Shown here: one piece after another, positions 1 through 8,589 of the stretch
How positions within the stretch are numbered: the stretch's first letter is position 1
How the letters are laid out: every line of letters begins with the position of its first letter
NCBI RefSeq assembly: GCF_000756305.1
Contig: NZ_JRFE01000019.1
Location: forward strand, 58,014-117,487
Direction of reading: 5' to 3'
From: Myxosarcina sp. GI1
Lineage (GTDB): Bacteria > Cyanobacteriota > Cyanobacteriia > Cyanobacteriales > Xenococcaceae
Length of the DNA stretch: 59,474 bases
Made by a program: the position numbers and the translations under genes
Notes under the pieces: generated by a model
What the model was told of the DNA's origin: nothing
The model's database searches: none
Seen by the model: the letters and a program-made list of their open reading frames with translations, nothing else

Positions 1-90
1 GAGCAAGCTCAATTTTTTAGCTAAGAAGCTACTAACCTAAGCATGAACTTGCAAATAGTAACATTGAAAAATGCCAATTACCAAGTTAGT

Positions 91-477
91 TTATTCTTCT
101 TCATCTCCACCTATTTGTCGGAGGTGGATATGTTTTCTACCAAGAGTAATTTCAAACTCATCTCCTCGTTTTAAACCCATCTTAGAAGTATATGCCGAAC
201 CAATAAGCAAATTACCATTAGACTGAACGCTAATCCGATAACTGGCAGACCTTCCACCTCTACCCTGTCCGTCGGAAGTACTGTCTAATTCAATTCCTTC
301 TGCATCAATTAATGCGTTAAGAAATTTCATCATGTTGACTCGTTCTACACCGTTCTTAGTAACCGTATAGTAACCACATTCACGAGCTTTTTGCTCTTTA
401 GAGAGATTATCTAGTTTTTTGACTTTATCAATTAGTTCTTGACCAACTAAAGGTTTGGGCTGAGTTGTTTTTGCCAT
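91..477 (-). CDS. cyAbrB-family transcriptional regulator
   Basis: A 128-residue cyanobacterial AbrB-like DNA-binding protein. The AbrB swapped-hairpin domain lies in the C-terminal half (about residues 80-122), with the segment GSAYTSKMGLKRGDEFEI. The N-terminal half carries the cyanobacteria-specific CGYYTVTKNG region, and the tail is acidic (GGDEEE). Family members (cyAbrB1 and cyAbrB2) are abundant global regulators of carbon, nitrogen and redox genes; I cannot tell which paralogue this is. It reads away from the Rrf2 gene, and about 250 nt of AT-rich DNA between them probably holds both promoters. Confidence 0.9.
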   Translation of the reverse strand: MAKTTQPKPLVGQELIDKVKKLDNLSKEQKARECGYYTVTKNGVERVNMMKFLNALIDAEGIELDSTSDGQGRGGRSASYRISVQSNGNLLIGSAYTSKMGLKRGDEFEITLGRKHIHLRQIGGDEEE

Positions 478-724
478 TAACTTAAGACAACTAAATTATA
501 TATTTGGTTTACAGATTTGCACTTTAGCTATAGCCATGCCAAAGCAATAATATTTATCTTGCTAATCTATCTAAAACTATATTACACTTCTCTTGCAAAA
601 ATAACTAAACTAACAAAAATAAATTTTGTTTAACTAGCTCGATTGGAGTAAATTATCTTAATACCTATTTAATACATAAAATCAAACAGATAAATATACT
701 TTATCTACCAACTAAATTATTCAG

Positions 725-1168
725 ATGAAGTTAACAACTAGAAGTCACTACAGTGTTAAAGCACTACTAGATCTTAGTTTGCAACCAGGATACGGACCGA
801 CATCTGTTAAAGAAATTGCCCTTCGCCAAGATATACCAGCTCCATATTTAGAAAAATTGCTGATAGAAATGAGACGTTCTGGCATAGTTATTTCAATTAG
901 AGGTGCCAGAGGCGGATACCAGTTGGCACATAGTCCCGAACAAATTTCTCTGGGCAAAATTTTTGAGGCAGTAGGAGAAACTATCGAACCTTTATCTAAA
1001 CATAGCCCCGATACAAACATTGCCGAAGACTGGGTGACATTTAGTCTTTGGCGCAGACTCCATCAAAAATTAAAAGAAGCTCTATATAATATTACTTTGG
1101 CAGATTTATATTATGATGCTCGAAGCCGTCAGGCAGCACAGGGTGAAGAAAATAATTTTATTGTTTAG
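725..1168 (+). CDS. Rrf2-family transcriptional regulator
   Basis: A 147-residue Rrf2-type winged-helix protein. The N-terminal half has the family pattern: SHYSVKALLDLSL, then the recognition-helix region PAPYLEKLLIEMRRSGIV and the wing RGARGGYQLA (about residues 58-67). The protein contains no cysteine, so it cannot bind an IscR- or NsrR-type Fe-S cluster and must sense something else or act constitutively. It is followed after 15 nt by the GFA-type gene and then by cbiB on the same strand, so the three are probably co-transcribed. The regulated genes cannot be read from the sequence. Confidence 0.88.
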   Translation: MKLTTRSHYSVKALLDLSLQPGYGPTSVKEIALRQDIPAPYLEKLLIEMRRSGIVISIRGARGGYQLAHSPEQISLGKIFEAVGETIEPLSKHSPDTNIAEDWVTFSLWRRLHQKLKEALYNITLADLYYDARSRQAAQGEENNFIV

Positions 1169-1183
1169 TTAGGGTACGATTTA

Positions 1184-1573
1184 ATGACTAACAAGAAAGA
1201 GGCAAAAATTTTTCAGGGAGGCTGCCACTGCGGTGCGGTTCGCTTTCAAGTGTCGATAGATCGCTTTGTAGCAGATGACTGTAATTGTTCGATTTGCCGT
1301 AAAAAAGGTTTTTTACATCTAATTGTCCCTCCCGAAAATTTTACTCTTATTAAGGGTGAAGATGTTTTAACTACCTATACTTTTAATACCCATATTGCTC
1401 GCCACACATTTTGCTCTATTTGTGGTATCCATGCTTTTTATCGTCCTCGTTCTCATCCCAACGCGATTGATGTCAACCTCCGCACTCTTGATGGCGAAGC
1501 AATGGCGTACTTTGAAATTAAACCGTTCGACGGCAAAAATTGGGAAGATAACGTTCACAAAATTCGGAATTAA
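1184..1573 (+). CDS. GFA/CENP-V-type zinc-binding protein
   Basis: A 129-residue protein of the glutathione-dependent formaldehyde-activating (GFA) superfamily. Three cysteine groups mark the zinc-binding fold: GGCHCGAVRF near residue 13, DDCNCSICRKKG near 34, and HTFCSICGIHAFYRP near 75. The family name overstates what is known, since most members have no proven formaldehyde activity, so function here is open. It lies 15 nt after the Rrf2 gene, and its stop codon is only a few bases before the likely start of cbiB, consistent with a three-gene transcript. Confidence 0.85.
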   Translation: MTNKKEAKIFQGGCHCGAVRFQVSIDRFVADDCNCSICRKKGFLHLIVPPENFTLIKGEDVLTTYTFNTHIARHTFCSICGIHAFYRPRSHPNAIDVNLRTLDGEAMAYFEIKPFDGKNWEDNVHKIRN

Positions 1574-1578
1574 CAACA

Positions 1579-2562
1579 ATTTTCGTATCCAGTTTTAGCA
1601 ATTCGGCATTAATTTTATTTCTAGCAGCGATCGCAGATTTTATTATTGGCGATCCTTGGAACTGGTATCATCCCGTACGTGTTATGGGTTGGGGCATTAA
1701 AAATTTATCTCAGTGGATAATTGCTGGCACTGACAAAGCAATACTGCGACGTTTGGCAGGAATCGGGCTTGGTATCGGCTTAATTTTTGGTAGCGGCTTG
1801 GCTGGCTGGATAATAGTTTGGTCTGGCAGTTGGATTCATCCTTGGCTGGGTAAGCTCGCCGCAGTAGTTTTACTGGCTAGTTGCTTTGCAGGAAAAAGTC
1901 TGCGATTGGCAATTGAAGACGTTCTACAGCCTCTTGATTTGGGAGATTTGGTTGCGGCGAGGACTCGCTTGAGTTTATACGTTGGTAGAGATACGGACAA
2001 TTTATCAGAGTCAGAAATATTGCGAGCATTACTGGAAACTGTAGGAGAAAATGCCGTAGACGGCGTTACCGCTCCGCTATTCTATGCAATTGTAGGCGCG
2101 TTTATTCCTGCAATCGGCAGTGTGCCTTTAGCATTGGGTTATAAAGCTGCTAGTACCCTTGATTCAATGATAGGATATCGCCGCGAACCCCATACAGATT
2201 TAGGTTGGTTTAGCGCGAGACTGGAAGATTATCTGACGTGGCTTCCCTGTCGGTTGACCGTACTGACTCTCAGTTGCTTTTCTGGTTCTCCCTTACGAGT
2301 TTTAGCTTTATGCAGACGCGACGCAGTAAGCGATCCCAGTCCTAATTCGGGCTGGAGCGAATGCGTTTATGCGGCAATTTTAAAAGTTCAGTTAGGAGGT
2401 ACTAATTTTTATCAAGGAATAGCCAAAGTTAAGCCGCTGTTGGGAAATTTAGTTGAATCTATTACTCCAGAGAAAATAATTGGGGCTTTACGGCTCACTC
2501 GTTACTGTTTTTTGCTTTGGCTGGCGATCGCAACATTGCTATTGAGCTACATGAGTTTTTAG
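1579..2562 (+). CDS. cbiB: Adenosylcobinamide-phosphate synthase CbiB
   Basis: A membrane enzyme of cobalamin synthesis that joins the aminopropanol(-phosphate) side chain to adenosylcobyric acid. The conserved N-terminal family block GDPWNWYHPVRVMG is present, followed by several hydrophobic segments and the motif ENAVDGVTAPLFYA. The first ATG (1684) lies after that block and would remove about 35 conserved residues. The frame is open back to 1552 but contains no ATG, GTG or TTG there. I therefore propose the ATT at 1579, six bases after the stop of the preceding gene, giving 327 residues, normal for the family. The conservative start is 1684. A threonine-phosphate-decarboxylase-like gene at 50.5-51.6 kb would supply the side chain. 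Confidence 0.85.
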   Translation: MFVSSFSNSALILFLAAIADFIIGDPWNWYHPVRVMGWGIKNLSQWIIAGTDKAILRRLAGIGLGIGLIFGSGLAGWIIVWSGSWIHPWLGKLAAVVLLASCFAGKSLRLAIEDVLQPLDLGDLVAARTRLSLYVGRDTDNLSESEILRALLETVGENAVDGVTAPLFYAIVGAFIPAIGSVPLALGYKAASTLDSMIGYRREPHTDLGWFSARLEDYLTWLPCRLTVLTLSCFSGSPLRVLALCRRDAVSDPSPNSGWSECVYAAILKVQLGGTNFYQGIAKVKPLLGNLVESITPEKIIGALRLTRYCFLLWLAIATLLLSYMSF

Positions 2563-2974
2563 TAATATTCACTATTTACTGCTTACTATTCTCTGTTTTT
2601 TCTCTATTCAGACTTATTGTTATCTACACCTTAAATAAAAACAGTCATTATGAGTTAGTTCGGCAATCCCTCCTATCAATAGCTTTAAATAGCAACTATT
2701 TTCGATCGATAATAAACTTAGTAGCGATACTGTAGTTTACATAACGTTAAAAATCCGTTTGAGGTTAGATTGTTAAGCAATTTTTGAAATTTTTATCGAA
2801 CCTTTAACTAGTTTTCAACGTCTAAAATAACCGAACGCCAATTTGAGTTGAGTTGACCAATAAACACCAAGAAGAATAAAAATATTCCTCTTGCCGATAT
2901 TTCGGATTGAATAGGTTGAAATTCAGCTAAATCGACGGACTTTTGATAACTTCAAAGGAGTCAGAACTGTAAAG
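2563..2974. other. Intergenic region upstream of the sigma factor
   Basis: About 410 nt of AT-rich DNA with no credible gene. A short open frame here (72 codons, overlapping the end of cbiB) has a hydrophobic low-complexity composition and no recognisable family. The only clear signal is a strong ribosome binding site, AAAGGAG, at about 2953-2959, placed for the sigma factor start at 2975. I see no terminator with a T-run after cbiB. Confidence 0.5.
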
Positions 2975-3958
2975 ATGCCCAAAGCCAAAATTGATAAATC
3001 GACAAAAAAAGCAAACCATTCAGCAGATATGGTTAGAACTTATCTGCATGAAATTGGTAGGGTACCGTTGTTAACCCACGAACAAGAAATTGTTTATGGC
3101 AAGCACGTACAGAAAATGATGACCCTGTTGGCAGTAAAAGAAGAGTTAGAGCAAAAGTTAGATCGTCAACTCAGTCTGAAGGAGTGGGCTAACGAAGTCC
3201 AAATGAGTGAAGTAGAACTAGACAGGGTTGTCAAGATAGGACAACGGTCGAAAAGAAAAATGATCGAGGCTAATTTGCGTCTGGTAGTAGCGATCGCTAA
3301 AAAATACCAGAAGCGCAATATGGAATTTCTCGATCTAATTCAGGAAGGAAGTTTGGGTTTGGAAAGAGGAGTAGAAAAATTCGATCCCACTAAAGGATAC
3401 AAATTTTCTACTTATGCTTACTGGTGGATTCGACAGGCAATTACTAGAGCGATCGCCCAACAGGCTCGCACGATTCGTTTGCCAATTCACATTACCGAAA
3501 AACTCAACAAAATTAAAAAAACCCAGCGAGAACTAGCCCAAAAACTCGGACGTAGTGCCGAACCAAAAGAGATAGCGGCAGAATTGGGCTTAGAAACTTC
3601 CCAAATTCGGGAGTATTTAAGCGTAGCTCGCCAACCAATTTCACTAGACGTACGCGTCGGCGATAATCAAGATACGGAATTGTCGGAACTTTTAGAAGAT
3701 GACGGCATTTCTCCCGACAATTATGCAACTCAGCAACTGCTCAGACAAGATTTATACGATTTGCTAGCAGATTTGACTCCCCAGCAACGAGAGGTATTAT
3801 CCTTGCGTTTTGGGCTAGAAGATGGCAAGGAACTATCTTTAGCTAAAATTGGTCAAAGAATGAGTCTTAGCCGCGAACGAGTACGTCAACTAGAGCATCA
3901 AGCTCTATCACAACTTAGACGCAGACGTTCTTTTGTCCGTGAATATATTGCCAGCTAA
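2975..3958 (+). CDS. Group 2 RpoD-type sigma-70 factor
   Basis: A 327-residue non-essential-type (group 2) cyanobacterial sigma factor. Region 1.2 starts near residue 20 ([19 protein letters not shown]). Region 2 includes [16 protein letters not shown] and the core- and -10-binding stretch [17 protein letters not shown]. Region 3 follows, and region 4 ends with the helix-turn-helix [19 protein letters not shown]. Region 1.1, typical of the primary factor, is missing. The sequence most resembles the SigB/SigD-like group; I did not assign a letter. These factors redirect RNA polymerase under light, redox or nutrient stress. It is a single gene with its own AAAGGAG site. Confidence 0.93.
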   Translation: MPKAKIDKSTKKANHSADMVRTYLHEIGRVPLLTHEQEIVYGKHVQKMMTLLAVKEELEQKLDRQLSLKEWANEVQMSEVELDRVVKIGQRSKRKMIEANLRLVVAIAKKYQKRNMEFLDLIQEGSLGLERGVEKFDPTKGYKFSTYAYWWIRQAITRAIAQQARTIRLPIHITEKLNKIKKTQRELAQKLGRSAEPKEIAAELGLETSQIREYLSVARQPISLDVRVGDNQDTELSELLEDDGISPDNYATQQLLRQDLYDLLADLTPQQREVLSLRFGLEDGKELSLAKIGQRMSLSRERVRQLEHQALSQLRRRRSFVREYIAS

Positions 3959-4087
3959 AAAGTGAAATATCTTTCATTGGACGAGTGGCGATCTAAACTG
4001 GTTTGTTATAGATTCAATCTAAATCTAGTAATTTATTTTTAACCAGAATGAGGTCGCCGAGCAATTGAAAATAAATCGACTAACACC

Positions 4088-4124
4088 AACCCCTGCTAAA
4101 TACACTAGTATTTTGGCGGGGGTT
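4088..4124 (+). terminator. Long hairpin after the sigma factor gene
   Basis: The arms AACCCC-TGCT-AAATAC and GTATTT-T-GGCG-GGGGTT form an almost continuous 16-bp stem (one bulged T, G-U pairs in the middle) around the loop ACTA. There is no following T-run, so it is not a textbook intrinsic terminator. It lies 130 nt after the sigma factor stop and 93 nt before the next start, so it may mark the transcript end, stabilise the mRNA or be a mobile palindrome. Confidence 0.5.
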
Positions 4125-4216
4125 CGTGGCAAAATAACCATCGTATCCGAGCGCATGGTCTGGGAAAGTGTCGGCTAGACCAAAAGTTAAAAAATAAAGT
4201 GGTGTAGGAGTTAATA

Positions 4217-5818
4217 ATGACACTATTAAATGAAACCTGGAACGGTAAGGAAAACAAAAATGTTTCTCTGAGAAATGGTACGTTACAAAATCTTAGTAAT
4301 TCATCTAAAACAGAAGTCATTGAAGGATGGCTGATCGACAAGCTGTCACAAATATTAGCAATTGAACCCAATCAAATAGATGTAAGCCAAGATTTTGACG
4401 AATTCGGTCTGGATTCAGCCGAAGCTATCAACCTCTCAGGAGAATTAGAAAATTATCTGGGCTGTCGGCTTTCCCCTACTTTGCTTTGGGATTATAAAAA
4501 CATTGAAACTTTAGCTAAATATTTAGCGACCAACTTCAAGCCTGTTTCTTCTGAGGAAACCAGCGTAAGTTTGGAAACCGAAGCCTGCCAACCAAATGAG
4601 GTAGCAGAAATTTTGCCAGAAAACTATATTTTTGACCGATTCCCCGAATATCAAAAGTTGCGTTCTCAGCTCGAGCGAGTATCTAGCTTAGGTAAGGGCA
4701 ATCCTTTTTTTGTTCCCCAAGAAAAAATAGTTAATGACAAAACAACCGTTAACGGTAGAGAACTAATAAATTTTGCCACCTATAATTATGTTGGAATGTG
4801 CGGCGATCCTGTGGTTTCGCAGGCAGCTAAAGATGCTACAGATCTTTACGGAACCTCTGCCTGTGCCAGTCGCCTAATTTCAGGAGAAAAACCCTTACAC
4901 AAAGAATTAGAAGCTGAAATTGCCGACTTTATTGGTGTAGAAGATAGTATCGTCATGGTAGGCGGACACGCTACCAACGTTACTACCATCGGGCATCTGT
5001 TTGGTAAAAACGATCTGGTTATCTACGACTCTCTCAGTCATAACAGCATTCTACAAGGCTGTTTTCTTTCGGGAGCGAGCTTGGTAGCTTTTCCCCATAA
5101 CGACGCTGCGGCTCTAGCCAAAATTTTACGCGAGCGTCGCCACCGCTATCAACGAGTTTTGATTGCCATTGAAGGTGTATACAGTACCGATGGTGATATT
5201 GCCGATCTACCTCAGTTTATCGCGCTGAAAAAACGCTACAAAGCATTTTTGATGGTCGATGAAGCTCATTCAATGGGAACGATAGGTAACAGCGGTAGGG
5301 GTATAAGCGAATATTTTGGTGTAAATCCTCGCGATGTCGATATCTGGATGGGAACTCTCAGCAAGTCGTTTGCTAGCTGCGGTGGCTATATCGCTGGCGA
5401 TCGCGCTTTGGTAGAGTATCTTAAATATACTGCTCCAGGTTTTGTTTTTAGCGTGGGGATGTCTCCTCCTAACACAGCAGCGACTTTAGCAGCAGTCCGC
5501 GTTCTTAAAGCAGAACCAGAACGAGCCGTTATTTTACAAGCTAGAGCTAAGTTGTTTTTAGAACTAGCTAGAGCTAAAGGACTGAAAACGGGGATGAGTA
5601 AAGATTCTCCTGTAATTCCAATTATTGTTGGCGACTCGCTTAAATCGATTCAGCTATCGCAGCAGCTTTTCCAGCGAGGAATTAACGTTCCTTTTATGAT
5701 TTATCCTTCTGTACCCCAAAATGAGGCTCGCTTGAGGTTTTTTGTTACCTGCAATCATACTGAAGAGCAAATTCGTTTTACTATCGATACTGTGTCTGAA
5801 GAGTTAGCCAAGTTGTAA
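4217..5818 (+). CDS. ACP domain fused to alpha-oxoamine synthase
   Basis: A 533-residue two-domain enzyme. Residues about 34-110 are an acyl carrier protein with the phosphopantetheine site GLDSAEA (Ser67). Residues about 140-533 are a PLP-dependent alpha-oxoamine synthase of the KAPA synthase/serine palmitoyltransferase family, with VDEAHSMGTIG (Asp348, His351) and the Schiff-base lysine in GTLSKSFASCGG (Lys383). Such enzymes condense an acyl thioester with an amino acid and release CO2 to give an amino-ketone. The fused carrier suggests the acyl group is presented in cis, as in prodigiosin PigH or the end of SxtA. Plain biotin BioF has no such domain. No biosynthetic partner genes adjoin it. 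The product is unknown. A GGAG ribosome site precedes the ATG. Confidence 0.85.
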   Translation: MTLLNETWNGKENKNVSLRNGTLQNLSNSSKTEVIEGWLIDKLSQILAIEPNQIDVSQDFDEFGLDSAEAINLSGELENYLGCRLSPTLLWDYKNIETLAKYLATNFKPVSSEETSVSLETEACQPNEVAEILPENYIFDRFPEYQKLRSQLERVSSLGKGNPFFVPQEKIVNDKTTVNGRELINFATYNYVGMCGDPVVSQAAKDATDLYGTSACASRLISGEKPLHKELEAEIADFIGVEDSIVMVGGHATNVTTIGHLFGKNDLVIYDSLSHNSILQGCFLSGASLVAFPHNDAAALAKILRERRHRYQRVLIAIEGVYSTDGDIADLPQFIALKKRYKAFLMVDEAHSMGTIGNSGRGISEYFGVNPRDVDIWMGTLSKSFASCGGYIAGDRALVEYLKYTAPGFVFSVGMSPPNTAATLAAVRVLKAEPERAVILQARAKLFLELARAKGLKTGMSKDSPVIPIIVGDSLKSIQLSQQLFQRGINVPFMIYPSVPQNEARLRFFVTCNHTEEQIRFTIDTVSEELAKL

Positions 5819-5903
5819 AAACACTAGTACCCCAATCCTTCTCGAATAAGCTATCAAAATTATCTAGTTGTATTCGGGAAAAGGTCATAAACCAGAGTAA
5901 AAA

Positions 5904-5947
5904 AATAGAGGCGTTCGAGAAAATGCTCGCGTCTCTATTTTTTTTGA
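5904..5947 (+). terminator. Intrinsic terminator after the ACP-oxoamine synthase gene
   Basis: A strong hairpin: AAATAGAG pairs with CTCTATTT, the stem continues through GCG/CG with a small bulge to CGAG/CTCG, and the loop is AAAATG. A run of eight Ts follows. It lies about 90 nt past the stop at 5818. Confidence 0.85.
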
Positions 5948-6043
5948 GCCAAAAATCAAAATTTATTGACATTGCTTAAATTGACTAACTGCCAAGACTT
6001 TTCAAGGATTTTGATTAGTAATTTCAATTCTAGTTATTAACTT

Positions 6044-6133
6044 TGTTTATCAAAATATCATTGCGGGGATCGCAAAAGTCATGAAACGATCGCATAACGA
6101 TCCCCAAAAGCCAGGAAATTCGTTTGATAAACA
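6044..6133. repeat. Nested inverted repeat, possible structured RNA
   Basis: Outer arms TGTTTATCAAA (6044-6054) and TTTGATAAACA (6123-6133) are perfect 11-bp complements. Inside them GGGGATCG (6065-6072) and CGATCCCC (6098-6105) are perfect 8-bp complements. A single-stranded copy could fold as a two-tier stem about 90 nt long. It lies between a terminator and the DUF4912 leader. It could be a small RNA, a leader structure, or a small non-autonomous mobile element; the sequence alone does not decide. Confidence 0.5.
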
Positions 6134-6479
6134 TTATTCGTTAGTTTGACCCCTGGATATCTCAAAAATTTTTTTGTTAAATATAGTTAAGCAGTCGCAG
6201 ACCGATTTTTATTTAATTCATCAAACTAAAAATTAAATTTGTGAAGAGCGGAAATTTTGCTATTAGCAGTTTGAATACAAACAGACTCAAATTTACAAAA
6301 CACCGTATAGAACAAAATGCCTGCGACAAACAATACAGATAGACAAATATTGGAAAGTATCCAATATTGTTTGAATAATTTTTAGTAGACAAAACACAAA
6401 TAGAAAAAGCTTTAATTATTTTAAATCTGGAGATATCGCCTAATTAAATATCGTCTACAAACTGGAGACTGTACACACA

Positions 6480-7712
6480 ATGGCAAAAGAACGTCCACCA
6501 TTAGAAGAAATGACTTTAAGGCAACTGAGAAAAGTTGCCAGCGAGTTTAGCATTTCTCGCTACAGTCGGATGCGTAAAGCGCAATTACTGACTGCCATTA
6601 AAGAAGCAATAACAAGATCGGAAACAGAAAGATTTTCTCAAAATTCAATAGTAGTTACAGAGGAGCAAGAAGTGGAAGCTGCAAAATTTGAAGTAGGTCA
6701 AGAAGATAATCAAACCGATTCTTTAACTTCGGTCGATCGCGATTTAGGAGAGCTACCCGACGGCTATGGCGAAAGTCGTATCGTGCTAATGCCTCGCGAT
6801 CCTCAATGGGCATACGCATATTGGGATGTTCCTAACGATCGTAAAGAAGAACTACGTCGTCAGGGCGGACAGCAGTTAGCCCTGCGTCTTTATGACGTTA
6901 CTGACATCAACATCGATACTCAAGCCCCTCACAGCGTTCAAGAATATCTTTGTGATGAAATGGCAAGAGAATGGTATCTACCCATTCCCGTAAGCGATCG
7001 CAATTACGTGGCTGATATTGGCTATCGCTGTGCGGATGGTCGTTGGCTAATTCTAGCTCGTTCGACAGCAGTTAGTATTCCTCCCGTCTATCCTTCAGAC
7101 TGGATTGAAGATGCCTTCATTACGGTTAATTGGGAAGAAGATTTACGAGGTAAAACTTTCTACGAGTTAGTTCCTCCTGCTAAGAAACAAGCAAGCGTTA
7201 CAGCCGAAGGAGTTGCCGAAGGTAACAAGATTTACGACCGCGTCTTTGGTATGACTAAAACTACCGAAGCTATGCGCGTTGCAGGCTCTTTGTTTGGATC
7301 GATGCAGCAAGTTCCCGAACAGGCAGTTAGCTCTTATGTCTTCCCCTCTGGCGTTGGTATGTGGGCTGTACCAAATGTATCGGGCTTGAATATGTCTGGT
7401 GTTGGCTTTTCTGCTGATGTCGTACCTCCCCGTCCTCGTCAGTTCTGGCTGGTTGCCGACGCAGAACTAATCGTTTATGGTGCTACCGAACCCGATGCCA
7501 CCGTAACTATCGGCGATCGCCAAATTAAGCTCAATCCTGACGGAACTTTCCGCTTCCAGATGTCTTTCCAGGATGGTTTAATCGACTATCCCATCAAAGC
7601 AGTAGCAGTCGATGGGGAACAAACCCGTTCGATTCACATGAAGTTCGAGCGCGAAACTCCTTCCCGCAATACAAATACTAAAGAAGAAGCAGTTGAAGAG
7701 TGGTTTGCTTAA
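6480..7712 (+). CDS. DUF4912 protein with SAP/Rho-N-like N-terminus
   Basis: A 410-residue protein. Residues 1-50 resemble the Rho N-terminal/SAP helical fold (EEMTLRQLRKVASEFSISRYSRMRKAQLLTAI), often a nucleic-acid-binding module. The region from about residue 95 is the DUF4912 domain (SRIVLMPRDPQWAYAYWDVPNDRK), and a second conserved block, FWLVADAELIVYGATEPDATVTIGDR, lies near residue 320. The middle is rich in Gly, Ser and Val. DUF4912 proteins are widespread in cyanobacteria and have no agreed function. It is a single gene with its own terminator. No signal peptide or membrane segment is visible. Confidence 0.85.
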   Translation: MAKERPPLEEMTLRQLRKVASEFSISRYSRMRKAQLLTAIKEAITRSETERFSQNSIVVTEEQEVEAAKFEVGQEDNQTDSLTSVDRDLGELPDGYGESRIVLMPRDPQWAYAYWDVPNDRKEELRRQGGQQLALRLYDVTDINIDTQAPHSVQEYLCDEMAREWYLPIPVSDRNYVADIGYRCADGRWLILARSTAVSIPPVYPSDWIEDAFITVNWEEDLRGKTFYELVPPAKKQASVTAEGVAEGNKIYDRVFGMTKTTEAMRVAGSLFGSMQQVPEQAVSSYVFPSGVGMWAVPNVSGLNMSGVGFSADVVPPRPRQFWLVADAELIVYGATEPDATVTIGDRQIKLNPDGTFRFQMSFQDGLIDYPIKAVAVDGEQTRSIHMKFERETPSRNTNTKEEAVEEWFA

Positions 7713-7773
7713 TTTTAAATTTTAAGCTATGGCAATATAACGCCATTTAAAAAAATAAGTTCGTTCGAGCTAG

Positions 7774-7801
7774 GGGTTTGACAAGTTCAAACCCTTTTTT
7801 T
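7774..7801 (+). terminator. Intrinsic terminator after the DUF4912 gene
   Basis: GGGTTTGA (7774-7781) pairs with TCAAACCC (7787-7794) around the loop CAAGT, followed by seven Ts. This is a classic Rho-independent terminator 60 nt past the stop. Confidence 0.88.
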
Positions 7802-8087
7802 AGTTTCAATATAGAATTAAAAATTACGGTGAGACTTCTTGCCGTTAAGCTAAAAATTTTCTTTTGCGAGCGCAACTAAAGTTTATTAAGTTTTTTTTCT
7901 TTGTGTTATGATTAATTGGCTTACAGATAAACTTAATTTAAAAAGTATTAATAAATACTTAATCAAAGGTATTTGATACAGGCAAAGTTGACCTATTTTG
8001 TTTTATTGTAAACTTATGCTCAAAGCTAAGTTTTTAGCTTTTTGCGCTCAAATTATACTTTTTCAGTAAAAAAGAGGAATCAATTTG
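7802..8087. other. AT-rich region upstream of the response regulator
   Basis: About 290 nt of strongly AT-rich DNA with no open frame of interest. It ends with the ribosome site AAAGAGGA placed 9-10 nt before the ATG at 8088. No repeat or clear promoter box was identified. Confidence 0.45.
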
Positions 8088-8534
8088 ATGAAACTGAAGT
8101 CAAATTCTCTGCAAAGTAAACAAGTACCGATAATATTAGTTATTGAAGATAACGAAGATAATTTACTGTTTATTTCTCACGCACTGATTTTTTTAAAGTA
8201 TACTTTTGTAGCAGCAAGAAATTTAGAAGAAGCTAGAGCAATTATCGAGCGGCAGCAGCCAGCATTAATTTTGTTAGATATTATGCTTGGTAAGGAAAAT
8301 GGCTTGAGCTTGGTGCGGCAACTAAAAGGGAATCCTCGGACTAAAAAAATTCCAATTGTAGCAGTAACGGCAATAACTCAGCAGCAAGAATGCGATCGCC
8401 TTTTACTTGAAGGCTGCGATCGCTATTTGAATAAACCTTACTTACTAGAAGATCTGCAAAAAATTATTGCGGGTTACATTAGTAAAGCGGCTGTAAATGT
8501 CCAGGGCTTGTTTCCGTTAATGGCTTTTAGCTAA
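8088..8534 (+). CDS. Single-domain response regulator (CheY-like)
   Basis: A receiver domain with almost nothing else (148 residues). The acidic pocket is in VIEDNEDN, the phosphorylated aspartate in LILLDIMLGKENG, the switch Thr in VAVTAITQ, and the conserved lysine in RYLNKPY. There is no output domain, so it signals through protein contact or is part of a phosphorelay. A TTG directly precedes the ATG; I chose the ATG because the AAAGAGGA ribosome site is spaced for it. No histidine kinase is adjacent, so the partner is unknown. Confidence 0.9.
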   Translation: MKLKSNSLQSKQVPIILVIEDNEDNLLFISHALIFLKYTFVAARNLEEARAIIERQQPALILLDIMLGKENGLSLVRQLKGNPRTKKIPIVAVTAITQQQECDRLLLEGCDRYLNKPYLLEDLQKIIAGYISKAAVNVQGLFPLMAFS

Positions 8535-8589
8535 ATACACAAATTAGATGACGGTAAATAATCTTAGCTTTTGGGATACAAAACCTATA

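Larger units (their letters stand above)
5819..6479. other. Long gene-free region with terminator and nested repeat
   Basis: About 660 nt without a credible gene. It contains the terminator at 5904-5947 and the nested inverted repeat at 6044-6133. The last 340 nt are very AT-rich and probably form the promoter and leader of the DUF4912 gene. No small open frame with a convincing start and ribosome site was found. Confidence 0.5.

Noticed and set aside
1395-1598. 67-codon frame inside the GFA gene
   Set aside because: Alternative frame of a gene with clear zinc-binding cysteines.
2517-2735. 72-codon frame after cbiB
   Set aside because: Overlaps the end of cbiB, hydrophobic low-complexity sequence, no start signal.
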